From: Streptomyces coelicoflavus
Lineage (GTDB): Bacteria > Actinomycetota > Actinomycetes > Streptomycetales > Streptomycetaceae
DNA: 64,000 nt
Direction: 5' to 3'
Assembly: GCF_003112555.1 (NCBI RefSeq)
Contig: NZ_BEWB01000012.1
Location: 285,733-349,732, forward strand
Part shown: one piece after another, positions 55,597 to 64,000 of the stretch
Numbering within the stretch: position 1 is the stretch's first letter
Layout: every line of letters starts with the position of its first letter
Made by a program: the position numbers and the translations under genes
Notes under the pieces: generated by a model
Told to the model about the DNA's origin: nothing
Seen by the model: only the letters and a program-made list of their open reading frames with translations
Database searches by the model: none

Positions 55597-57882
55597 ATGC
55601 GGCCGGGAGTGGAATTGTCAAACACCGAATTTCCGGACGATGAATTGCGGCACGAGCAGGAATTCATCGACGGGCTGTACGCGCGCGTGGACGCGCTGCG
55701 CGGCGACACCGAGGACTCGGTGACGGACGCGCTCGCGCAGGGCAACACCCCCCAGCAGGCCCGCCTGGAGCGGGACATCCTGGTCGCCGAGCGCTCGGGG
55801 CTGCTCGCCGCGCTCAACGCGGTGGACGGCTCCCTCTGCTTCGGCCGGGTCGACCTCACCTCCGGGGAGGGCCACCACATCGGCCGTATCGGGCTGCGCG
55901 CCGACGACGCCGAACGCACCCCCGTGCTCATCGACTGGCGGGCCGGTGTCGCCCGCCCCTTCTACCTGGCCACCGGCCACACCCCGATGGGGCTGCGCCG
56001 CCGCCGGCACATCACCAGCGAGGGCCGCACGGTCACCGCGCTGCACGACGAGATCCTCGACCTCGGCGACGAGACCCGCACCGGTCACGAGGACCCCTCC
56101 GGCGACGCCGTGCTGCTCGCCGCGCTGAACTCCGCGCGCACCGGCCGCATGGGCGACATCGTGCAGACCATCCAGGCCGACCAGGACCGCATCATCCGCG
56201 CCCCGCACCGCGGCGTCCTCGTCGTCGAGGGCGGCCCCGGCACCGGCAAGACCGCCGTCGCCCTGCACCGCGCCGCCTACCTCCTCTACGAGCACCGCGA
56301 ACTGCTCGCCAAGCGCGCCGTCCTCATCGTCGGCCCGAACCCGGCCTTCCTCGGCTACATCGGCGAGGTGCTGCCCTCGCTCGGCGAGACCGGCGTCCTC
56401 CTCGCCACCGTCGGCGAGCTGTTCCCCGGCGTGAAGGCCACGGCGACGGACACCCCGGAGGCGGCGGCCGTGAAGGGCCGGGCCGACATGGCCGACGTGC
56501 TCGCCGAGGTGGTCCGCGACCGGCAGGCGCTGCCCGACCCGGTCATCGCGATCGAGCACGACCGCGAGATCCTCATGCTGGACGACGACCTCGTGAACGT
56601 CGCCCGCGAGCGCACCCGCGCCGCGAAGCTCCCGCACAACGCGGCCCGCGAGCACTTCGAGGGCCACATCCTCAACACCCTCACCGACATGGTGGCCGAG
56701 CGCATCGGCACCGACCCCTACGACGGCAGCAACCTCCTCGACCCCAGCGACATCACCCAGATCCGCGACGAGCTCGCCGAGAACCCCGAGGTCTGGTCGG
56801 CGATCGACCAGCTCTGGCCCCGGCTCGCCCCGGCCCGCCTGGTCGCCGACTTCCTCGCCGCCCCCGAGGCCTTCCTCCCCGCCGATGACGCCGCCGCCGT
56901 CCGCCGCCCGGTCACCCGGCGCTGGACCGTCGCCGACGTGCCGCTGCTGGACGAGGCGGCCGAACTGCTCGGCGTGGACGACCGGGTCGCCCGCTCCCGC
57001 GCCGAACGCGAACGCGAGGAGCAGATCGCCTACGCGCAGGGCGTCCTCGACGTGTCGTACGCGTCCCGGACCTACGAGTTCGAGGACAAGGACGACGACG
57101 AGTCGGAGGTCCTGCTCGCGCACGACGTCATCGACGCCGAACGCTTCGCCGAACGCCAGGAGGAGGACGACCACCGCAGCGCCGCCGAACGCGCCGCGGC
57201 CGACCGCACCTGGGCCTTCGGGCACATCATCGTGGACGAGGCTCAAGAGCTTTCCCCGATGGCATGGCGGCTGCTGATGCGGCGCTGCCCCACCCGCTCG
57301 ATGACCCTGGTCGGCGACCCGGCGCAGACCGCCGAGGCGGCGGGCGTCGGTTCCTGGTCGAAGATCCTCACGCCGTACGTCGAGGACCGCTGGGACCACA
57401 CCCGCCTGGGCGTCAACTACCGCACCCCCGCCGAGATCATGGACCTCGCGGCGGCGGTGGTCCGGGCCGAGGACCCGTCCTTCGACCCGCCGAGTTCGGT
57501 TCGGTCCACGGGCGTACGCCCCTGGATCCGCGCCGCCGCCGACCTCCCGGCCGCCGTCGCCGAGGCCGCCCGGGAACTGACCCCCGAGGAGGGCCGCCTG
57601 GCCGTCATCGCCCCGCGCGAGCTGCACCGGGCCCTCGCGGCCCGCCTGGACGGTGTGACGGCGGGCGCCGAGCCGGACCTCACGCACGACGTGGTCCTCC
57701 TGGACCCGCGCCAGTCCAAGGGCCTGGAGTTCGACTCCGTCCTGGTCGTCGAGCCCGGCCGCTACGGCACCAGCGACCTGTACGTCGCCCTCACCCGCGC
57801 CACCCAGCGGCTCGGCGTCGTGCACGGCGAGCCGCTGCCGAAGGGGCTCGCCGACGTGAGTGACGAGGGCGACGCGGGCTGA
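55597..57882 (+). CDS. HelD/HelR-like RNA-polymerase-associated helicase
   Basis: The 761-residue SF1-like ATPase resembles the HelD group that frees stalled RNA polymerase and, for HelR, removes rifamycin-bound enzyme. An N-terminal helical arm (residues 10-70, ELRHEQEFIDGLYARVDAL, then ARLERDILVAERSGLL) is the part HelD inserts into the RNA polymerase secondary channel. Walker A GGPGTGKTAVA, Walker B FGHIIVDEAQELSPM, motif III LVGDPAQT, NYRTPAEIMDL and ALTRATQRLGV are intact. An acidic stretch near 495-530 follows. The ATG at 55597 is likely; a GTG at 55609 is possible. It does not overlap its neighbour but ends three bases before the glgB stop. Confidence 0.85.
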   Translation: MRPGVELSNTEFPDDELRHEQEFIDGLYARVDALRGDTEDSVTDALAQGNTPQQARLERDILVAERSGLLAALNAVDGSLCFGRVDLTSGEGHHIGRIGLRADDAERTPVLIDWRAGVARPFYLATGHTPMGLRRRRHITSEGRTVTALHDEILDLGDETRTGHEDPSGDAVLLAALNSARTGRMGDIVQTIQADQDRIIRAPHRGVLVVEGGPGTGKTAVALHRAAYLLYEHRELLAKRAVLIVGPNPAFLGYIGEVLPSLGETGVLLATVGELFPGVKATATDTPEAAAVKGRADMADVLAEVVRDRQALPDPVIAIEHDREILMLDDDLVNVARERTRAAKLPHNAAREHFEGHILNTLTDMVAERIGTDPYDGSNLLDPSDITQIRDELAENPEVWSAIDQLWPRLAPARLVADFLAAPEAFLPADDAAAVRRPVTRRWTVADVPLLDEAAELLGVDDRVARSRAEREREEQIAYAQGVLDVSYASRTYEFEDKDDDESEVLLAHDVIDAERFAERQEEDDHRSAAERAAADRTWAFGHIIVDEAQELSPMAWRLLMRRCPTRSMTLVGDPAQTAEAAGVGSWSKILTPYVEDRWDHTRLGVNYRTPAEIMDLAAAVVRAEDPSFDPPSSVRSTGVRPWIRAAADLPAAVAEAARELTPEEGRLAVIAPRELHRALAARLDGVTAGAEPDLTHDVVLLDPRQSKGLEFDSVLVVEPGRYGTSDLYVALTRATQRLGVVHGEPLPKGLADVSDEGDAG

Positions 57883-57885
57883 CGG

Positions 57886-60291
57886 TCAGGCCGGACGCAG
57901 CCACACCGTCGCCAGGGGCGGCAGGGTCAGCCGGATGCTCGCCGGCCGGCCGTGCCACCCCTGCGCCTTCGGCTTGACCGGGTCCGGGTTGCCCACGTCG
58001 CCGCCGCCGTACCGCGCGGCGTCGGTGTTGAGCACCTCGTGCCAGGCCGGGACCTCGTCGGGAACGCCGAGGCGGTAGTCGGAGCGGACCACCGGGGCGA
58101 AGTTGGACACCGCGAGCAGCGGGGTGCCGTCGGCGTCCAGCCGCAGGAAGGCGAGGACGTCGTCGTCGGCCGCGTCGCCGACCACCCACGCGAACCCGGA
58201 GGGGTGGGTGTCGCGCTCCCACAGGGCGGGCGTGGCCCCGTAGACGGTGTTCAGGTCCCGCACCAGGTCGCGCACCCCCCGGTGGTCCGCCGACGCGCCG
58301 TACTCCGGGTCCAGCAGCCACCAGTCGGGGCCGTGCGCCTCGGACCACTCCGCGCCCTGCGCGAACTCCTGGCCCATGAAGAGGAGTTGCTTGCCGGGGT
58401 GGGCCCACATGTAGCCGAGGTACGCGCGCTCGTTGGCACGCTGCTGCCACCAGTCGCCGGGCATCTTCGACACCAGCGACTTCTTGCCGTGCACCACCTC
58501 GTCGTGGGAGATCGGCAGCACGTAGTTCTCGCTGTACGCGTACACCATGGAGAAGGTCAGCTCCCCGTGGTGGTACCCGCGGTGCACCGGCTCGCGGCTC
58601 ATGTACTCGAGCGAGTCGTGCATCCAGCCCATGTTCCACTTCAGCCCGAAGCCCAGCCCGCCGAAGCCGCTCGGGCCCTTGTGGTGCGTGGCCCGAGTGA
58701 CGCCGTCCCAGGCCGTCGACTCCTCCGCCACGGTCACGACGCCGGGCACCCGCCGGTAGACCGTCGCGTTCATCTCCTGGAGGAACGCCACCGCGTCCAG
58801 GTTCTCCCGGCCGCCGTGCTCGTTCGGCGTCCACCGGCCCGGCTCGCGCGAGTAGTCCAGGTACAGCATCGAGGCGACGGCGTCCACGCGCAGCCCGTCG
58901 ATGTGGAACTCCTCGCACCAGTACACCGCGTTGGCTACCAGGAAGTTGCGCACCTCCCGCCGTCCGAAGTCGAACTCCAGCGTCCCCCAGTCCGGATGCG
59001 CGGCCCGCAGCGGATCGGAGTGCTCGTACAGCGGGCGCCCGTCGAACTCGGCCAGCGCCCAGTCGTCGCGCGGGAAGTGCGCCGGCACCCAGTCCATCAG
59101 GACGCCGATGCCGGCCCGGTGCAGCCGGTCGACCAGGTACCTGAAGTCGTCGGGGTCGCCGAGCCGGGCCGTGGGCGCGTAGAAGCCGGTGACCTGGTAG
59201 CCCCAGGAACCGCCGAAGGGGTGCTCGGCGACCGGCATCAGCTCCACGTGGGTGAAGCCCAGGTCGGCGACGTAGGACGGGAGTTGCTCCGCCAGCTCGC
59301 GGTAGGTCAGTCCGGGGCGCCAGGACGGCAGGTGCACCTCGTACACCGACATCGGCGCCTCGTGCGCGGGCGCGTCCGCGCGACGGGCCAGCCACTCCGC
59401 GTCGCCCCACGTGTAGTCCGAGGCGTGCACCACGGAGGAGGTGGCCGGCGGCACCTCGGTGCGGCGGGCCAGCGGGTCGGCGCGGAAGGTGCGCGAGCCG
59501 TCGGGCCGGGTGATCTCGAACTTGTACGGCTCGCCCGCGCCCACACCGGGCAGGAACAGCTCCCACACGCCGGTCGAACCGAGGGAGCGCATCGGGTGGC
59601 CGGTGCCGTCCCAGAAGTTGAAGCCGCCGGCCACCCGGACCCCGCGCGCGTTCGGCGCCCACACCGCGAACCGGGTGCCGGCCACCCCGTCGTGCGCCGT
59701 CGGGTGCGCGCCGAGCGCCCGCCACAGCTGCTCGTGGCGGCCCTCGCCGATCAGGTGCAGGTCCAGCTCGCCCAGGGTGGGCAGGAAGCGGTACGGGTCC
59801 TCGGCCTCGTGCTCCGTCCCCTCGTACGCCACGAGGAGCCGGTGCACCGGGACCTCGTTCAGCGGCACCAGACCGGAGAAGAACCCGTCCCCGTCGTCGT
59901 GCAGCGCGACCCGCAGCTCCCCGCAGATCACGGTCACCGCGAGGGCGTACGGCCGGAAGGCACGGAACGCCACCCCGCCGGGCACCCGGTGGGCGCCGAG
60001 CACCGCGTGCGGGTCGTGGTGCGTGCCGGCCAGCAACCGCTCCCGGTCACCGGCGTCCAGTGCGGGGGAGACGGCGACCTCCTCCGGGACCCGGCCCTTC
60101 CCGACGGGCTGCTTTGCTGCCTGCTTCTTCGCGGGGACCCTTTTGGCGGGGACCTCTTTCGCGCCGGCCTTCTTCGCGGGGACCTTCTTCGCGCCGGCCT
60201 TCTTCGCGGCCTTGGCCGTCTTCTTCCCGGCCGTGTTCTTCCCGGTCGTCTTCTGGGGGTCGGAACCGCTGGACGAGGGTCGGGGGGTCAC
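57886..60291 (-). CDS. glgB: 1,4-alpha-glucan branching enzyme, GlgB
   Basis: The 801-residue enzyme makes alpha-1,6 branches in glycogen-like glucan. After a Lys/Ala/Pro-rich tail (residues 11-66, repeats of KKAGAKKVPA type) come a beta-sandwich N1 domain and the CBM48 domain (RFAVWAPNARGVRVAGGFNFW). The GH13 catalytic barrel has nucleophile Asp in GLRVDAVASMLYLDY, acid Glu in TVAEESTAW and Asp in ISHDEVVHGK. Family length without the tail is about 730. The tail resembles histone H1-like tails and may bind polyanions or be disordered. It is co-oriented with maltokinase, TreS and GlgE. Confidence 0.96.
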   Translation of the reverse strand: MTPRPSSSGSDPQKTTGKNTAGKKTAKAAKKAGAKKVPAKKAGAKEVPAKRVPAKKQAAKQPVGKGRVPEEVAVSPALDAGDRERLLAGTHHDPHAVLGAHRVPGGVAFRAFRPYALAVTVICGELRVALHDDGDGFFSGLVPLNEVPVHRLLVAYEGTEHEAEDPYRFLPTLGELDLHLIGEGRHEQLWRALGAHPTAHDGVAGTRFAVWAPNARGVRVAGGFNFWDGTGHPMRSLGSTGVWELFLPGVGAGEPYKFEITRPDGSRTFRADPLARRTEVPPATSSVVHASDYTWGDAEWLARRADAPAHEAPMSVYEVHLPSWRPGLTYRELAEQLPSYVADLGFTHVELMPVAEHPFGGSWGYQVTGFYAPTARLGDPDDFRYLVDRLHRAGIGVLMDWVPAHFPRDDWALAEFDGRPLYEHSDPLRAAHPDWGTLEFDFGRREVRNFLVANAVYWCEEFHIDGLRVDAVASMLYLDYSREPGRWTPNEHGGRENLDAVAFLQEMNATVYRRVPGVVTVAEESTAWDGVTRATHHKGPSGFGGLGFGLKWNMGWMHDSLEYMSREPVHRGYHHGELTFSMVYAYSENYVLPISHDEVVHGKKSLVSKMPGDWWQQRANERAYLGYMWAHPGKQLLFMGQEFAQGAEWSEAHGPDWWLLDPEYGASADHRGVRDLVRDLNTVYGATPALWERDTHPSGFAWVVGDAADDDVLAFLRLDADGTPLLAVSNFAPVVRSDYRLGVPDEVPAWHEVLNTDAARYGGGDVGNPDPVKPKAQGWHGRPASIRLTLPPLATVWLRPA

Positions 60292-60331
60292 GGGAGAAGC
60301 CTCCTGGGCGAAGTGGGAGCGGGCGGGGACG

Positions 60332-61729
60332 TCATGCCGGTTCGGGCACGGACAGGCGGCGCACCGCCGCCAGGGGCACCTCGAGCCAGTCGGGCCGGTG
60401 CCGGGCCTCGTACAGGACCTCGTAGACCGCCTTGTCCGTCTCGTAGGCGCGCAGCAGCACCGGGTCGGTGCGCGGGTCGTGGCCGCCGGCCGCCGCGTAC
60501 CCGGCGCAGTACGCGGCCCGGCAGGACTCCGCCCAGCCCGGCACCCGTACGCCGGCCGAGTGCGCGGCGTAGTCGAAGGAGCGCAGCATCCCCGCGACGT
60601 CCCGCACCGCCGGCTGCGGCAGCCGGCGCTCGGCCAGGGGCTTCGCCGGCTCTCCCTCGAAGTCGATCAGCGACCACTGCCCGTCGGGGGAGCGCAGGCA
60701 CTGGCCGAGGTGCAGGTCGCCGTGGACCCGCTGCGCGGTCCAGGTGCGGCCCTCGGCGGCCAGGTCCGCCAGCGCCGTGAACGCCGTCCGCAGCGCGGGT
60801 GCGTACGGCCGGAGCAGGGGCACGGCCCGCGCGGTCTCCGCCAGCCGCTCGCTCATGCCCTCGGCGAGCCGCCGCGCCCGGGCGTGGCCGAGGGTGACGG
60901 TCGGCAGCGCGCGGGCCAGCGCGGTGTGCACCTCGGCGGTGGCCCGCCCGAGCGCCCGGGCCTCGGCGACGAAGTCCTCACCCTTGGCCAGCTCGCGCAG
61001 CGCCAGCTCCCAGCCGTCGGTCGCGCCCTGAAGATAGGGCTGGAGCACGCCCAGCACCCAGGACCGGCCGGTCAGCTCCGCCGTCATCCACCCGGCGGGT
61101 GCCGGTACCCGGGGGCATCCCTCGCGGGCCAGGGCCAGCGGCAGCTCCAGGTCGGGGTTGACGCCCGGCACGATGCGGCGCAGCACCTTGAGAATGAACG
61201 TATCTCCGTACACGACCGACGAGTTCGACTGCTCGGCGGTCATCAGCCGGGGCACGAGACCCGCGCGTATGTCGTCGTCGTCCGGTGCCCGCTCGAAGCG
61301 CAGCTCGCCGACGCGGGCCCGCGTGCGCAGCGCCTCGAGCAGTACCTCCGCGGGGCGGGTGTCGTACAGGGCGTCGTAGGCGGTGCGGCCGGCCGCCGGG
61401 CCCTCGGTCAGGTGGCCGATCAGTGCGGGTGCGAGCCGGGGCGGCAGCGCCTCGCGGGTGCCTATCAGGAGCTGGTAGCAGTCGCCGGGCTCCTCCGCCG
61501 CACCCCCGGCCGGGGCGTACTGCTGGTGGGCGCGGACCAGGACGTGGTGGAGGCCGAGCCGGGAGTCGGCGGGGAGCAGTTCGGTGGCCGCGACCAGCGA
61601 GAAGCCGGTGACCGGGCGCCCCTTGCCGGCGAACCAGCGCTGTCGCGGAAGCCACTCCCGCAGCAGTGGGTCGAGTGACGCCAGGAGACCCGGCGGGCTC
61701 GTGACGGTGCGTATGACGGCTTCCGACAT
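60332..61729 (-). CDS. mak: maltokinase (Pep2/Mak)
   Basis: The 465-residue enzyme phosphorylates maltose with ATP to maltose 1-phosphate, the donor of GlgE. It shows LREWLPRQRWFAGKGRPV at the N-terminus and SSVVYGDTFILKVLRR. The catalytic loop is RVHGDLHLGQCL and the Mg motif LIDFEGEP, the choline-kinase-like active site. It lies between GlgB and TreS, with 40 and 96 bases of spacing. Confidence 0.95.
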   Translation of the reverse strand: MSEAVIRTVTSPPGLLASLDPLLREWLPRQRWFAGKGRPVTGFSLVAATELLPADSRLGLHHVLVRAHQQYAPAGGAAEEPGDCYQLLIGTREALPPRLAPALIGHLTEGPAAGRTAYDALYDTRPAEVLLEALRTRARVGELRFERAPDDDDIRAGLVPRLMTAEQSNSSVVYGDTFILKVLRRIVPGVNPDLELPLALAREGCPRVPAPAGWMTAELTGRSWVLGVLQPYLQGATDGWELALRELAKGEDFVAEARALGRATAEVHTALARALPTVTLGHARARRLAEGMSERLAETARAVPLLRPYAPALRTAFTALADLAAEGRTWTAQRVHGDLHLGQCLRSPDGQWSLIDFEGEPAKPLAERRLPQPAVRDVAGMLRSFDYAAHSAGVRVPGWAESCRAAYCAGYAAAGGHDPRTDPVLLRAYETDKAVYEVLYEARHRPDWLEVPLAAVRRLSVPEPA

Positions 61730-61825
61730 GGCGTCGCGTCCTTTCCCCGGGGGACTCGGGGTGGTTACTGATGCGTGCCCCGGGCGGAACGGTGGAAACC
61801 GCCGCGCCCGGGGACGGGGCCGGAT

Positions 61826-63540
<1,715 letters not shown>

Positions 63541-63544
<4 letters not shown>

Positions 63545-64000
63545 GTGGTGGGTGACCCTCCGATCTGCGGGTGGGACGGTCGCAGAACCGTGCAGACGTG
63601 CGCGGGCGAACGGCCCGGCTCCAGGCGCACATAGTTGGCCCTGCCCCAGTGGTAGGTCTCGCCGGTCAGCTCGTCGCGGACCGGCACCGACTCGTGCCAG
63701 TCCAGGCCGAGTTGCGGCATGTCCAACGAGACCGTCGCCTCCTGGGTGTGGCGGGGGTCGAGGTTCACGACCACCAGAACCGTGTTCGACCCCTGCCGCT
63801 TCGAGTAGGCGATCACCTCCTCCTTGTCCGTGGTGTGGAAGTGCAGATCGCGCAGTTGGCGGAGTGCCGGGTTCTCGCGCCGGATGGTGTTGAGCTTGGT
63901 GACGAGGGGGGCGATGGTGGTGCCCTCGCGGTCGGCGCGGGCCCAGTCGCGGGGTTTGAGCTGGTACTTCTCGCTGTCGTGGTATTCCTCGCTGCCTTCG
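63541..64000 (-). CDS. glgE: alpha-1,4-glucan:maltose-1-phosphate maltosyltransferase GlgE, 3' end only
   Basis: The frame runs off the right edge; about 153 C-terminal residues are seen. They include NTIRRENPALRQL, FHTTDKEEVIAYSKRQG and VLVVVNLDPRHTQE, the C-terminal beta-sandwich of GlgE. GlgE transfers maltose from maltose 1-phosphate onto growing alpha-glucan. The stop overlaps treS by four bases, so GlgE-TreS are translationally coupled. The catalytic barrel is outside this window, so activity cannot be judged. Confidence 0.9.

Noticed and set aside
55618..57825. 735-codon leftward open frame opposite the HelD-like gene
   Set aside because: No conserved motif, Gly/Val/His/Asp-rich shadow composition, and the opposite strand has full helicase motifs.
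57952..60780. 942-codon rightward open frame opposite glgB
   Set aside because: Shadow of the branching-enzyme gene; Val/His/Arg-rich with no domain.

Overview
The window is very high in G+C, starts many genes with GTG, and carries whole gene sets typical of Streptomyces: FilP and Scy, NucS, DUF6230/DUF6114 and the GlgE glycogen pathway. Gene order and protein lengths (FilP 310 aa, Scy 1326 aa, Pyk 476 aa, PfkA 341 aa, IcmA 566 aa) match what I remember of the Streptomyces coelicolor chromosomal core around SCO5380-SCO5443. That comparison is from memory, not from a search. I see no tRNA, rRNA, IS element, prophage or CRISPR array, so this looks like ordinary core chromosome rather than an island.

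Layout. 1-4.6 kb: membrane protein, corrinoid adenosyltransferase, ABC-2 exporter with divergent TetR, 3-hydroxybutyryl-CoA dehydrogenase. 4.8-11.1 kb: STAS protein, membrane-tethered STAND-like NTPase with a mucin-like tail, NucS mismatch endonuclease, small Streptomyces-specific proteins and an LLM oxidoreductase. 11.1-15.2 kb: two paralogous ABC-2 ATPase/permease pairs. 15.3-20.4 kb: the coiled-coil cytoskeletal proteins FilP and Scy. 20.7-23.5 kb: methylmalonyl-CoA epimerase, thiolase and MeaB. 23.7-28.5 kb: MFS exporter, PepSY protein divergent from an OmpR-type two-component system, MarR. 28.6-32.5 kb: three tandem AIM24 genes, two DUF3817 proteins, thiamine-binding protein, MarR. 32.6-36.3 kb: IcmA, TetR, thioredoxin/CnoX-like protein. 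37-39.8 kb: a DUF6230-DUF6114-secreted protein operon behind a 655-base gene-free stretch. 39.8-45.9 kb: Pyk, AckA, Pta and PfkA. 45.9-50 kb: XRE regulator and a sugar ABC importer without its own ATPase. 50-54.6 kb: a four-TM protein, then a CitA/DcuS-type two-component system divergent from DctA. 54.7-57.9 kb: MerR with thioredoxin, and a HelD/HelR-like RNA-polymerase helicase. 57.9-64 kb: GlgB, maltokinase, TreS and the 3' end of GlgE.

Functionally, B12-dependent acyl-CoA metabolism recurs (adenosyltransferase, epimerase, MeaB, IcmA, thiolase, hydroxyacyl-CoA dehydrogenase). Central carbon control is also grouped: glycolysis exit and acetate overflow, C4-dicarboxylate uptake, sugar uptake, and the trehalose-to-glucan route.

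The points most worth a second look are: the DUF6230/DUF6114/secreted-tail operon with two hairpins after its first gene; the 22-bp palindrome over the icmA promoter; the STAND-like membrane protein whose P-loop lysine is arginine; the triple AIM24 operon; a possible uORF attenuator before the MFS exporter; three 10-bp-phased CTGAAG-type boxes between the PepSY gene and its response regulator; and a MerR promoter with a 19-bp spacer and apparently leaderless mRNA.
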